A DNA stretch of 64,000 nucleotides, taken from Caldanaerovirga acetigignens (GTDB lineage Bacteria; Bacillota; Thermosediminibacteria; Thermosediminibacterales; Thermosediminibacteraceae). The notes below the pieces were generated by a model. The model did no database searches and was not told the DNA's origin. It was given only the letters and a program-made list of their open reading frames with translations. The stretch spans positions 62,001-126,000 of the forward strand of contig NZ_FRCR01000004.1 of NCBI RefSeq assembly GCF_900142995.1. The letters are read 5' to 3'. Of the stretch, positions 17,783 to 26,994 are shown piece after piece. Numbering within the stretch: position 1 is the stretch's first letter; every line of letters begins with the position of its first letter. Made by a program: the position numbers and the translations under genes.

Positions 17783-19447
17783 TCACATTATACCTGTTCT
17801 TAATATGGAAATCAACAATCCCAACCCCAACAAACCGGCAAGGACAAACCCCAATATTCCCATTAGAGGCATCCCTCCGACGATAGGACCTATCCCAGCT
17901 CGGACAACCAGCGATGAACCAATTATCAGCGATGCCACTATCATGCTGAATACAAGCCTGTTGGCCATTCTGTTGAGCTCGAATGCAAATTTTTCAAGGC
18001 CGTTGTACTCAAAATCAATTTTTATACTATCTCTCTTCACTTTATTATAAATTTCATCAATCAGGTCGGGCAAAATGGCAGAGGATCGCATAATATTTGT
18101 TATATTTTTCCTGATTTCCTTTGTAAAATACTTTGGATTATATCTTTCCCTAATAAATTGCTTTACAAAGGGCTTTGCCGCTTTTATAAAATCGAACTCT
18201 GGATAAAGCTGTCTTCCGATACCATCAATGGTCAATATGGCTTTGCAAAGCAGCGCAAATTTCGAAGGTATTTTTATACCATGTCTTCCGGCGGTAAGGA
18301 AAATTTCGTTGATGAGTTCCGGCATATTTATTTCCTTCAAGGTTTTACCGTAATACCGGTCAAGAATATCTTGCACGTCGAGCATTAATTCCTCAAAATT
18401 GCCACACTTCTCAGAAGCCCCGATCTCCAGGAGGAGATTCACGATTCTCTCCTCATCTTTACTTATGACTCCCAGCATTATTTCAGCCATCTTTCTCATT
18501 GTGTTGCGGTCTATCCTGCCCACCATTCCGAAGTCGATAAACGCTATACTGCCGTCTGGCCGCACCAATATATTGCCGGGATGAGGATCTGCATGGAAAA
18601 ATCCGTGCACGAAAATCTGCTTCAGTATTGCCCTTGCACCGTTTTCCGCTATTTTCTTTTTAGAAATTCCTGTTTTTGAAATCTTTTCTATCTGGTCAAC
18701 CCTGACACCTTCCACATATTCAATGGTTAAAACCTTTCTCGTAGTGTATTCCCAAAATACTTTCGGCACGTAAACGCTTATGTCACCTTCGAAATTTCGT
18801 CTGAACTTTTCTACGTTCCATGCTTCTTTTGTAAAGTCAAGTTCTTTCTGTATGGCCCTGGCAAATTCCGATACCAGACTTACCGGATCGTATAAGCGGC
18901 TTTCGGGTATATGTTTCTCGGCAAGCTTTGCCAGGTTATGCAGGATATCCAGGTCCGCCCTGATTATCCTTTCTATACCCGGTCTTTGTACCTTTACCAC
19001 CACCTCCTGCTCTCCCTTTAATATAGCCCTGTGGACCTGAGCTATCGAGGCGGCGGCGAAGGGATGAGGGTCAAAAAAAGAATACACCTCTTCTATGGCC
19101 TTTCCCAATTCCTTTTCAACCTGCCTCTTTATTCTTTCGAAACCGACTCCGGGGATTCTGTCGTGCAGCTTTTTTAGTTCTTCTATGTAATCCTGAGGAA
19201 CTAAATCGGGTCTTGTCGCCAGGATCTGACCGAACTTGATGAAAGTCGGCCCCAATTCTTCCAGCATCAATCTCACTCTTTCCGGAGCAGTCAATCTCCC
19301 GAGCTCTCGGTACTTTTCTCTTTTAATCAAGCGAACGAGTCCCACCTTTTCCACCAGGAATCCGAAACCGTACTTGACTATTACGTTTATTATTTCTCTG
19401 TACCTTTTCGCGTGAAGATAAGTGGTATTGAGCTGACTGAGCCGCAA
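17783..19447 (-). CDS. ABC1/UbiB/AarF-family atypical protein kinase
   Basis: Kinase-like protein of about 554 residues linked in other bacteria to quinone or isoprenoid-lipid metabolism. It has KFGQILATRPDL (the family's KxGQ motif), AAASIAQVHRA (the Ala-rich loop replacing the Gly-rich loop), VVVKVQRPG (Lys), FFHADPHPGNILV (catalytic loop) and FIDFGMVGR (metal-binding DFG). The C-terminus has two membrane segments. I place the start at TTG 19447, because GAGGAGG lies eight bases before it; the longer frame from ATG 19468 would swallow that site. The polyprenyl and terpene genes lie about 6 kb away, which may or may not be relevant. Confidence 0.92.
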   Translation of the reverse strand: MRLSQLNTTYLHAKRYREIINVIVKYGFGFLVEKVGLVRLIKREKYRELGRLTAPERVRLMLEELGPTFIKFGQILATRPDLVPQDYIEELKKLHDRIPGVGFERIKRQVEKELGKAIEEVYSFFDPHPFAAASIAQVHRAILKGEQEVVVKVQRPGIERIIRADLDILHNLAKLAEKHIPESRLYDPVSLVSEFARAIQKELDFTKEAWNVEKFRRNFEGDISVYVPKVFWEYTTRKVLTIEYVEGVRVDQIEKISKTGISKKKIAENGARAILKQIFVHGFFHADPHPGNILVRPDGSIAFIDFGMVGRIDRNTMRKMAEIMLGVISKDEERIVNLLLEIGASEKCGNFEELMLDVQDILDRYYGKTLKEINMPELINEIFLTAGRHGIKIPSKFALLCKAILTIDGIGRQLYPEFDFIKAAKPFVKQFIRERYNPKYFTKEIRKNITNIMRSSAILPDLIDEIYNKVKRDSIKIDFEYNGLEKFAFELNRMANRLVFSMIVASLIIGSSLVVRAGIGPIVGGMPLMGILGFVLAGLLGLGLLISILRTGIM

Positions 19448-19529
19448 GAGAAAAACCTCCTCGATCATCCTTCAGCTTTTATGTTACCACCGCTTACTGG
19501 AAAATGCAATTTATCCCGTTAAATCTTAC

Positions 19530-19558
19530 AAAAAAAATCACCCTTAAAATCAGGGTGA
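19530..19558 (-). terminator. Intrinsic terminator after the TDT transporter
   Basis: TCACCCT/AGGGTGA stem followed on the minus strand by eight T. It overlaps the stop codon of the broken transporter gene. Confidence 0.8.
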
Positions 19559-20498
19559 GACATCTTGAGTTCTGGTTTCGGACAGAATGAAAATGACGTA
19601 CCTGATGAATACGTAAATAACCATCGCTATAGCCCATAACTCCAGCAACCTGACAAAGTACAAAAACTGCGGATATAACTTAAAAGTTTTTGTCAAAAAA
19701 TTAAACGCACCCTTCAAGGCAACGGCTGTTATCACAAAGGGAAATGTAAGAGCCGAATAGCTTGGATAAAACTTTAATCTCATTATCCCGGGGATATACA
19801 TAATTGCTAAAAAAAACATGGATAATGAAAGCAAGCTCAGGAAAACGATCAAATTCAAACTTTTATCTTGAAACGAACTAAGATAACCCGCAAGACATAA
19901 ACTAGCCGGTGCCGAAAGTATGGCAATCGTCGGAAATGCCGGTTCCGGCAGTCTTTTTATAACCAAAACTCTATACAATATCAACGGAAGCAAAATCAAG
20001 TAAGCAATAAATCCGAACCAGAACAAGAACCGTCCAAGGCTGACAAAGCCAAACGTTGGGGAAGTTACGCTTTCCGCAAACAATCCCAACATAAACTACA
20101 AAATAGCTAGGGAAAACTTTTTCTATTTTAAAGTTCAAAATGTACTTTTTGGTGAAAAAATACATCACTATAAGGTGCAGGCATAAACCCGAAAACCACA
20201 ATAAATATGCTGCTTCGTAAAGGTAATCTTTTATATAATTTGCTAAGATTATTATCCCCATGGAAAAAGTAGGCATCACACCTGCAACCGCGAGGTTCTC
20301 AAAACTTTCTAGCACCGACTTCGGCACCATTATTATTTTTGCAACAACTAAAACGAGAATAACTGCCGACAGAAACCCGAAAATATTTTTATATACACTA
20401 CCGTACTGCGACAACAAGTTTCCCGCTGCAGCTACACCGAGCATGAGGCCGGATATCGGAATAGGTACACTTTTAACTATCCTGTCCATTGTTCTCAC
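19550..20498 (-). pseudogene. TDT-family (TehA/SLAC1-like) transporter, frameshifted
   Basis: Two minus-strand frames together form one about 315-residue, ten-helix transporter of the tellurite-resistance/dicarboxylate transporter family. The first frame begins IPISGLMLGVAAAGNLL and runs to FPSYFVVYVGIV; the second continues ESVTSPTFGFVSLGRFLFWFGF to the C-terminus. The frames join if one base is removed near forward 20078-20081 (GTTTGCG on the minus strand). Length and order match intact family members, so a single-base indel has inactivated the gene, or there is a sequencing error. It follows the C_GCAxxG_C_C gene by 11 bases. Confidence 0.8.
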
Positions 20499-20509
20499 CG
20501 GCGTTAAAT

Positions 20510-20983
20510 TTAATTAAAGGCCTCATTAATTCTAGGAGCAATTTGGGGATCTTCGAGCAGCTTTTCAGCTATCCATGCCGCAACTTCACCCGTTATTTTT
20601 ACGCAATGCGCCTTCCTTTCGGGGCTGGAAAATTCGTAATCTTTGACGAGGACGCGACAGCAGGTGCTTTTATACATATTTTTGATATGGTCGTGTAGAG
20701 CCGCGGACATTTGAAACATTTTCTCATTCATGGTTTCGCCGTGTTTTCTACCGTAAGCCATCCCCAGAGCCATAGCGCCGCCGCTGACCGCACCGCAAAG
20801 GCATCCAGATTTTCCAAGTCCTATCGGAAATCCCGATGCCATTTTTACCACTTCTTCAGGAAAGGGCCAGCCGAGCAGCTCATTGATTGTGTGAACCACC
20901 GCCTCCGAACAAAAAAATTCTCCTCGGGCAAAATAACCCTCGGCTTTCTTGCGTACCGATTCAACTATAAGATTTTTTTCCAC
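20510..20983 (-). CDS. C_GCAxxG_C_C-family redox protein
   Basis: 157-residue protein of the family defined by C, GCAxxG, C, C. Here EFFCSEAVVHTI supplies the first Cys, SGCLCGAVSGGAMALG the central motif, and STCCRVLVKDYEF plus KAHCVKITGE the last cysteines. Members are thought to be redox-active or cluster-binding, but no reaction is established. The longer frame begins at 21001, but AGGGGGA lies six bases before an internal GTG at 20983, which I take as the start. It probably forms an operon with the TDT-type transporter downstream. Confidence 0.85.
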   Translation of the reverse strand: MEKNLIVESVRKKAEGYFARGEFFCSEAVVHTINELLGWPFPEEVVKMASGFPIGLGKSGCLCGAVSGGAMALGMAYGRKHGETMNEKMFQMSAALHDHIKNMYKSTCCRVLVKDYEFSSPERKAHCVKITGEVAAWIAEKLLEDPQIAPRINEAFN

Positions 20984-21095
20984 GATAGTTCCCCCTACCA
21001 CAAAAGGTATTTCCAGTTGATGATTATACTAGAATAACTGTCGCAAGGGAAATTAATCATTTCTATCTCATATTAAAAAACTATTGCCTTAATCA

Positions 21096-21125
21096 ATAAA
21101 AAAGTTCCGGGAATTCTCCCGGAAC
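21096..21125 (-). terminator. Intrinsic terminator after the carboxymuconolactone decarboxylase-like gene
   Basis: Perfect stem GTTCCGGGA/TCCCGGAAC with a four-base loop, followed on the minus strand by TTTTTTATT. Confidence 0.88.
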
Positions 21126-21194
21126 ATGTCATTTATCTACAATCATAATTTATATATGCGAAAAAATCCATTTTAGGTCGTCAAATAACGATTT

Positions 21195-21500
21195 TTAAAA
21201 CATTTCTTCATGAAAAGCCGCCGAGTACGAAGCCAAAATGGAATTCCCGAAGGCAAAATAAGCTATCCGAATCGCCTCTCTTATCTCTTCATCCGTCACT
21301 CCCATGCTCCTCAACTGCCTTGCTATGTTCGCTACCCCCTGGGTTGCTCCATGAGCAGCATCCACGGCTAGTGCAATCAAGAGCTTCGTCTTCTGGTCCA
21401 GTGCCCCTTCTCCCATGGCCAAAGAATATACGTCTTCAATGGCCTTCCCAAAATCAGGGTCGTTTTTCCTTACCGGCTCAAGAAAAGGCGGTAACGGCAT
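21195..21500 (-). CDS. Carboxymuconolactone decarboxylase/AhpD-like protein
   Basis: 101-residue all-helical protein of the CMD family (GEGALDQKTKLLIALAVDAA, GVTDEEIREAIRIAYFAFGN). The usual AhpD peroxidase CxxC is absent: the corresponding segment reads AAHGATQG, so alkylhydroperoxidase activity is unlikely. Members without the cysteines are common in anaerobes and have no settled function. The start is ATG 21500, with GGAGG six bases upstream; the longer frame from 21515 includes this site. Stand-alone gene. Confidence 0.85.
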   Translation of the reverse strand: MPLPPFLEPVRKNDPDFGKAIEDVYSLAMGEGALDQKTKLLIALAVDAAHGATQGVANIARQLRSMGVTDEEIREAIRIAYFAFGNSILASYSAAFHEEMF

Positions 21501-21586
21501 ATGTCCCCTCCCCATTAAATGGTTTGTTCTAATATTATATCACAACACCTTTTAAAATAGTTTTGGATCTTAGATTCTTTATTTTT

Positions 21587-22411
21587 TTATTTATCAAACC
21601 TAACCATCATATAATCATCGTAATGGGAAAACCCAAGCCTTTCATAAGCTTTTACAGCGGGAATATTATGTTTTTTTACCATAAGTACCGGTTTTTTACC
21701 CCTTTTTATAATCCTTTTACAAAGTTCTGTTACCATTGTTTTACATATTCCTTTGTTTCTGTATTTTTCCCTTGTATATACCCCGCCGATTTGGTTTACC
21801 AAATCCGTTGACACCTGAATATATGCCTGCCCTACGATTTCATCATTGTAGATTGCAAATATGTAATCCTCTTCTTTTGACCTTTCCTTAAAAGTTTTTA
21901 TTTTTTCTTCAATACTTACCTCCGTATCAAATCCCTTTTTTGAAGCTTCTACAGCAAAGGTCGCAGCTTCTTCTAAAGGAAGTTCATAAAAATCCATGAT
22001 TTTTATTTTCGAATTTTCATAGGGTGTTAATTTTTCATTAACTTGAAAGCTATCTTCATCGCATAATTTTATTTTTTTCACATCTTTAATTTTGTCAAAT
22101 AAAGGCGATATTACTTTTTTCATTCCCAGCAAAAACTCCAGATTGTATTTTATTATCAGTTCCGAAAAAGCCTCAATACATTCCTCATCTTCATAATGCG
22201 GTGTCGAACTTCCTAAGTTGTAGAAGGGAATAATGCCTACCAGCCTGCCGTTTTTAAAGTAACCGTAGTAATCCCCGCATCTTCTTATATTTCTATCATT
22301 TTCAATGCTGAAATTAGAAATATTTCCCTGGATAAAGGTGGTTTCAAAGGGGTATTTTTTTATGTACTCCGTCATAATTTCTCTATCTTTTTCGGTTAAT
22401 AATTTAAGCAA
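21587..22411 (-). CDS. GNAT-family acetyltransferase
   Basis: 274-residue protein. The C-terminal GNAT domain (about 175-270) has EDYIFAIYNDEIVGQAYI, the acetyl-CoA-binding motif A as GGVYTREKYRNKGICKTMV, and NIPAVKAYERLGF. The N-terminal half looks like a second, divergent GNAT-like fold (DYYGYFKNGRLVGIIPF), the tandem arrangement seen in several Firmicute proteins. The substrate is unknown. TTG start behind GGGGGGTAG. Confidence 0.85.
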   Translation of the reverse strand: MLKLLTEKDREIMTEYIKKYPFETTFIQGNISNFSIENDRNIRRCGDYYGYFKNGRLVGIIPFYNLGSSTPHYEDEECIEAFSELIIKYNLEFLLGMKKVISPLFDKIKDVKKIKLCDEDSFQVNEKLTPYENSKIKIMDFYELPLEEAATFAVEASKKGFDTEVSIEEKIKTFKERSKEEDYIFAIYNDEIVGQAYIQVSTDLVNQIGGVYTREKYRNKGICKTMVTELCKRIIKRGKKPVLMVKKHNIPAVKAYERLGFSHYDDYMMVRFDK

Positions 22412-22478
22412 GCAAGACTACCCCCCTAAATTACAGTACAATTTAACGACCAGGTAATGCCGAAAGAAAAGGTCCGGA

Positions 22479-23720
22479 TTATTCAGAAGGAGCCTGGAAC
22501 TTTTGCCTATCGAATTCCTTCAACACAAATTTTGAAACGGCCATAACACCCAACGGGTCACCGGTAACGTTAAGCATTGTATTGAACATATCAATAACAA
22601 CATAAATGCCCGCTATCCACCCTACAGGGTCTAAAGGTAGTCCCAATGTCTGAAGTGTTAAGGCAGCAATCATAATACCGCCACCTGGAACTCCTGCACA
22701 AGCTGCTGCCCCAAAGACTCCCATCATCAATGCAACAGCAATGTGAGCTACAGTTAAATGTGCTCCATTCATTTGTGCGACCCAAACAGCATATATTGGC
22801 ATTTCTGCAGCCACTGCCTGCATGTTAATGGTAGCAGCAAGGGGTATTATAACATCCGCTGCATCACTTGGAACTCCTAAAGTCTTTGTCACTCTTAGAG
22901 TAATAGGTAATGTAGCCGAGCTGCTCTGCGTGACAAAGGCCGTTAGCATAGCAGGGTATACCTTTTTCCAAAATATTATTGGATTTACCTTCAAGAACAG
23001 CAACATAAATAAGGGATGAATAACTAATAGAATTGCAAGATATGCTACCCATTGAGTAAATACCATCTTCCCAAGAGACGCCAACCCTATTGTACCTACT
23101 GTACCTACTAAGTTTGCCATTAATGCAAAGACACCAACCGGCGCATACCACAGTATAATGTCTACAATTTTATATATCAATGCTTGCAATGATTCAAACA
23201 TTTTCTTGAGAAAATTGTATTCTTCAGGAGCAATGTTACCCAGGAAAGCAACAGCAAACCCCGTCAACAATGCCATAATTATAATCTGCATAGTATTAAG
23301 TTCTAAAAATGCCTTAATTGGGTTACTCGGTATGAAACTAAGCAATACCTGAGCTGCAGATACTTTTGCTAATTCGATTTCCTTTGCTCCCAATTGAACA
23401 CCCATACCGGGTTTAATCATATTGGCTATTGTATAACCTACAATTGCTGCAATAAGACCAAGAATAAACCAATAGACTATGAAACCGGCAAATATTTTCC
23501 CGAGTCTCTTAAAGCTTTGAACCGTAGTCACTGCTGTAGCTATAGATACAAAAATCAACGGGCCCACAATAAATTTCAAAAGTGCTATCAAAACATCACC
23601 AAATGGCTTTAGGGCTGATACATTTGGCCCAACTACCCATCCTACAATAGTACCTATAATAACCGCTATAAGAGAATATAACGGTCTTTTACCAAGCTTT
23701 AAGGTCCGTTCCACTCCCAT
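22479..23720 (-). CDS. Dicarboxylate/amino acid:cation symporter (SLC1/DAACS family)
   Basis: 413-residue transporter with the glutamate-transporter fold. The serine-rich hairpin tip reads TQSSSATLPITL (about 275), the unwound helix segment reads ATINMQAVA where most members have NMDGT, a second hairpin lies around GVPGGGIM, and the C-terminal substrate-binding helix contains MLNVTGDPLGV (Asp in place of the NVxGD/NATGD motif). The NMDGT-to-NMQAV change affects a cation-binding position, so the coupling ion or substrate may differ from GltP/SstT. ATG start; a single gene with a 410-bp region upstream. Confidence 0.92.
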   Translation of the reverse strand: MGVERTLKLGKRPLYSLIAVIIGTIVGWVVGPNVSALKPFGDVLIALLKFIVGPLIFVSIATAVTTVQSFKRLGKIFAGFIVYWFILGLIAAIVGYTIANMIKPGMGVQLGAKEIELAKVSAAQVLLSFIPSNPIKAFLELNTMQIIIMALLTGFAVAFLGNIAPEEYNFLKKMFESLQALIYKIVDIILWYAPVGVFALMANLVGTVGTIGLASLGKMVFTQWVAYLAILLVIHPLFMLLFLKVNPIIFWKKVYPAMLTAFVTQSSSATLPITLRVTKTLGVPSDAADVIIPLAATINMQAVAAEMPIYAVWVAQMNGAHLTVAHIAVALMMGVFGAAACAGVPGGGIMIAALTLQTLGLPLDPVGWIAGIYVVIDMFNTMLNVTGDPLGVMAVSKFVLKEFDRQKFQAPSE

Positions 23721-24130
23721 ATTTCACGCCCCCTATCTCGATATTTTTTTGTTAGCCAAATAAAACTCTTAAAATTTTAGCTTTTCTTTGATTTTGCTGT
23801 TTTCACTGCTTAACTTAGATTTTTTAGACAAAACAAGACCCCTTCTGACAACTTACTTAAAAGTTTCCTCTCACCTCCCTTGTACAGTTTAGAATCATGC
23901 TCGGGAAAGGGCAGTGCCTCAATAACATAAAGGAAATGGTTTTTTAAAATTTGTTGTTATGGCCCAACGCCCACATAAGCTTAGCGGTAATTGCTTTTGT
24001 GGTCATGTCATTTGTTATTTTTAAATTACTACAAAAAAAACTAATTTCCTTCTTGAATATTTTTTATTTTTCCTTTTTTTATTTTCTTTCATATAATCGT
24101 TGCGAATTCTTTATGGTTTACTTCTTTCTC
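23721..24130. other. 410-bp intergenic region, no gene recognised
   Basis: AT-rich region between the symporter and rlmD. One minus-strand run of about 48 codons (around 23820-23965) is open, but it lacks a plausible start and I do not recognise it. I checked by eye for riboswitch signatures (T-box, SAM, glycine, TPP) and saw none. Confidence 0.5.
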
Positions 24131-25486
24131 TTAATATATCAAACGGATTAACGCCACGCACTCGACGTGATGGGTGAATGGAAACATGTCTACGGGCTGC
24201 ACCAGTTCGGTTTTATAGCCCCTGTCTTCCAGGAAACGCAGGTCCCTGGCAAGTGTGGCCGGGTTGCACGAGACGTACACCATCCTGGAAGGATTCATCT
24301 TGACAGCAGCCTCGAGCAGCCCTTCTTCACACCCCCTTCTCGGAGGGTCCATAACTATAACATCGGCCCTAACACCCTGCTTCAGTAGCCGGAACATTAC
24401 TTCTTCCGATGCTCCCTCTATGAATTCCACATTCTCGATTCCGTTTAACCGCGCGTTTTTTAGGGCATCTTTTACCGCATCGGGGACTAATTCTATGCCG
24501 TAAACCTTCTTTGCCTTTTTTGCCAAAAAAAGTGTTATGGTGCCTATACCACAGTAGGCATCGATAACCGTCTCTTGGCCGGTAAGGGCCGAGTATTCTA
24601 AAGCTTTGCTATAAAGCACCTCCACCTGCACCGGATTTACCTGGAAAAAGGAGTTAGGAGAAAGGGTGAATTTAATTTCACCTATAAAATCTATTATATA
24701 GGTTTTTCCATATACCAGTATATTTTCTTCGCCCAAAATCACATTTGTCTTCTTCGTGTTTATGTTCAAATAAATGCTTGTAAGTCCCTCTACATTTTTC
24801 TCCAAAGCGTCTACAAGCTCTTTTAAACGAGGAATTTCTTTTCCATTAATTACTAGTACAACCATAACTTCACCGGTCTTTGCCCCAATCCTTGTTACTA
24901 CGTGCCTTAAAAGACCTTCGTGCTTTATCTCATCGTAAACTGGTATTTGATATTTTTCCACCCATTCTCCGACCAGGTCCGCCACTTGCCAGCTCAAATC
25001 ATGCTGTATCAGACAGCTTCTTATCGGCACGAGTTCATGGCTCCTTTTCTTGTAAAATCCAAGTACAGCCCGGCCATCCTTTTTCCCCACCGGATATTGG
25101 GCCTTATTTCTGTATTTAAATGGAATGTCCATTCCTATAGTTTCGAGCACCGTAGTATGTATATGCCCTATCCTTTCCAAATTGTCCTTGACTTTTTGAG
25201 TCTTGAAATCAAGCTGTCCTTTGTATGAAAGGTGCTGCAGCGAGCAGCCGCCGCATTTTTCCGAATAAGGACAGGGCGGTTCAACCCTTTCGGGCGACGG
25301 CACAATAATCTTTTCCACCCGGGAAATGGCGTAATTTTTAGATACCTTCTCTATCCTCGCAAGAACCTTCTCGCCTTTTAAAGCTCCTTCGACAAAGACT
25401 GCAAGGCCATTAACTCTCCCTACTCCCTGTCCTTCATGAGCCATTCCTGTTATTTCTATTTCAATTTTTTGCCCTATTTGAAGCAT
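24131..25486 (-). CDS. rlmD: 23S rRNA (uracil-C5)-methyltransferase RlmD (TrmA/RumA family)
   Basis: About 451 residues. N-terminal TRAM domain (IEIEITGMAHEGQGVGR), a four-Cys 4Fe-4S site (PPCPYSEKCGGCSLQHLSY with an upstream Cys), a SAM-binding core (VIDAYCGIGTITLFLA) and the catalytic nucleophile in MVYVSCNPATLARD. Firmicutes often carry this as RlmCD, modifying U747/U1939. An ATG at 25516 overlaps the trmL stop as ATGA, but GGTGA lies just before ATG 25486, which fits the family's usual N-terminus; either may be used. It is the last gene of the PHP phosphatase-trmL-rlmD unit. Confidence 0.93.
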   Translation of the reverse strand: MLQIGQKIEIEITGMAHEGQGVGRVNGLAVFVEGALKGEKVLARIEKVSKNYAISRVEKIIVPSPERVEPPCPYSEKCGGCSLQHLSYKGQLDFKTQKVKDNLERIGHIHTTVLETIGMDIPFKYRNKAQYPVGKKDGRAVLGFYKKRSHELVPIRSCLIQHDLSWQVADLVGEWVEKYQIPVYDEIKHEGLLRHVVTRIGAKTGEVMVVLVINGKEIPRLKELVDALEKNVEGLTSIYLNINTKKTNVILGEENILVYGKTYIIDFIGEIKFTLSPNSFFQVNPVQVEVLYSKALEYSALTGQETVIDAYCGIGTITLFLAKKAKKVYGIELVPDAVKDALKNARLNGIENVEFIEGASEEVMFRLLKQGVRADVIVMDPPRRGCEEGLLEAAVKMNPSRMVYVSCNPATLARDLRFLEDRGYKTELVQPVDMFPFTHHVECVALIRLIY

Positions 25487-25512
25487 AACTTCACCGCCAA
25501 AGCTTAATTTTC

Positions 25513-25995
25513 TCATTTCGACGAGGGACCCTTGATTTTTAAACCTCTAAAATCGTTCTGCCTTAACGCTTCATAAAGCACTATGGCCACGGAATTTGAA
25601 AGGTTCAATGACCTTGCTTCTTCCAGCATGGGTATCCTTACGCATCTTTCCCAGTTGGCTTTTAAGAGTTCCAAAGGAAGGCCCGCCGTTTCCTTTCCGA
25701 AAACAAGATAAGTGCCCGGCTCGTAGTGCACATCGGCATAACATTTTTCCGCTTTTGTCGTGAGAAAGTAAGCCGATATACCGGGGTTTTTCTCCTCAAA
25801 CTCCCTATAATTTTCGTAGTACCTCACATCCACCAGATGCCAGTAATCAAGCCCCGCTCTTTTGAGGTACTTGTCTTCCAAGGAAAAGCCAAGGGGACCT
25901 ACAAGATGGAGCACCGATCCGGTCGCCGCGCAGGTGCGAGCGATATTTCCGGTATTTTGAGGTATTTCCGGTTCTACCAAGACAATATGAAACAT
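25513..25995 (-). CDS. trmL: tRNA (cytidine/uridine-2'-O)-methyltransferase TrmL
   Basis: 160-residue SPOUT methylase modifying the wobble base of tRNA-Leu. It starts FHIVLVEPEIPQNTGNIART and has the knot motifs YLVFGKETAGLP, IPMLEEARSLNLSNSVAIVL. Length is normal for the YibK subfamily. It lies between a PHP phosphatase and rlmD with tiny gaps, so is probably co-transcribed. Confidence 0.95.
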   Translation of the reverse strand: MFHIVLVEPEIPQNTGNIARTCAATGSVLHLVGPLGFSLEDKYLKRAGLDYWHLVDVRYYENYREFEEKNPGISAYFLTTKAEKCYADVHYEPGTYLVFGKETAGLPLELLKANWERCVRIPMLEEARSLNLSNSVAIVLYEALRQNDFRGLKIKGPSSK

Positions 25996-26009
25996 TTATA
26001 CCGCCTCTT

Positions 26010-26834
26010 TTATATTTTGTAGAAAAACCTTTTCCTTTTTTCGAAATAGCATAGATTTTTAAAACCAAAAGACCTTACATATTCCAAAGCTTTATCGAAA
26101 TCCCTTCCCACATCTTCAGGTCTGTGGGCATCGGAGTTTACGATTATGGGGATTTCGTGTTTTTTGAGTTGCAACATTATGTCCGGCGTTGGGTAAATCT
26201 CTCCCACCGGCTTCCTGAGACCAGCAGTGCTTACTTCTGCGCAAACTTTCGCCGTTTTCATAGCTTTTGCTACTTTTTCATATACTGGAGAAAGGTCCTC
26301 TTCGGTTTTATGGCCGAAAACTTTTATTACATCAATATGGGCAATTATATCAAAAATCCCTGAAGATACCGCGCTTGTCAGCACCTCGAAGTACTCGATA
26401 TAGGTCTTATAAATGTCCCTTGATTCCCATTCTCTCATAAAATCCGGATTGTCAAATCCAAAGTCACCCAGCCAGTGAACCGCTCCGATTACGTAGTCAA
26501 AGGGGTAAAACGAAACAAAATATTTTATTTCATCTTCCCATTCTGGAATATAGTCCACTTCAACGCCGAGCTTTACCGGAAAACCCTGCTTTTTTGCATC
26601 TTCTAGCAATTTTATGTACTCCTCCACATCTTCAGTTGCCCTTTCTTCGTGCCATCTTCCCCTCGGTCCGTCACTTCTCCAAAGATGCTTTGCCTGGTAA
26701 AACCTGTAGCAGTGTTCCGAAAAACCGATTTCCTTTACAGACCTTTTTTTACCCTCTTCTAAAAATTTTTTCACCCATTCGATAGTGTAAGGTCCTTGTT
26801 CCAGGTGAACGTGGTAATCTCCAAGTACCGTCAT
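26010..26834 (-). CDS. PHP-domain phosphoesterase, HisK-type histidinol-phosphatase
   Basis: 274-residue metal-dependent PHP phosphatase. Metal-binding motifs: DYHVHLEQG at the N-terminus, GFSEHCYRF, VEVDYIPEWE, GAVHWLG, DIIAHIDVIKVFG and NSDAHRPEDVG. This is the histidinol-phosphate phosphatase layout, but no histidine biosynthesis gene is nearby and PHP proteins have varied substrates. ATG start with a GAAGGGA-type site. Confidence 0.88.
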   Translation of the reverse strand: MTVLGDYHVHLEQGPYTIEWVKKFLEEGKKRSVKEIGFSEHCYRFYQAKHLWRSDGPRGRWHEERATEDVEEYIKLLEDAKKQGFPVKLGVEVDYIPEWEDEIKYFVSFYPFDYVIGAVHWLGDFGFDNPDFMREWESRDIYKTYIEYFEVLTSAVSSGIFDIIAHIDVIKVFGHKTEEDLSPVYEKVAKAMKTAKVCAEVSTAGLRKPVGEIYPTPDIMLQLKKHEIPIIVNSDAHRPEDVGRDFDKALEYVRSFGFKNLCYFEKRKRFFYKI

Positions 26835-26941
26835 TTCCCTTCACTTTGCCCCTTTCGGTAGTTTTTTTGTGATATTTTTATTATAGCATACTTTGCATCC
26901 TAAAAAGATAAGCCCGTGGCAAAAGTTACTTTATTCAAAAT

Positions 26942-26976
26942 ATAAAAAAGACCGTCGACTTGTTTGTCGACAGTCT
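26942..26976 (-). terminator. Intrinsic terminator after the NhaC-family gene
   Basis: Stem AGAC-C-GTCGAC / GTCGAC-A-GTCT with one mismatch, followed on the minus strand by TTTTTTATA. Confidence 0.82.
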
Positions 26977-26994
26977 ACAGCCATTTTTCTTTAC

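Noticed and set aside
23820-23965. Minus-strand open run of about 48 codons upstream of the symporter
   Set aside because: No start codon with a ribosome binding site and no recognisable sequence; could be debris.
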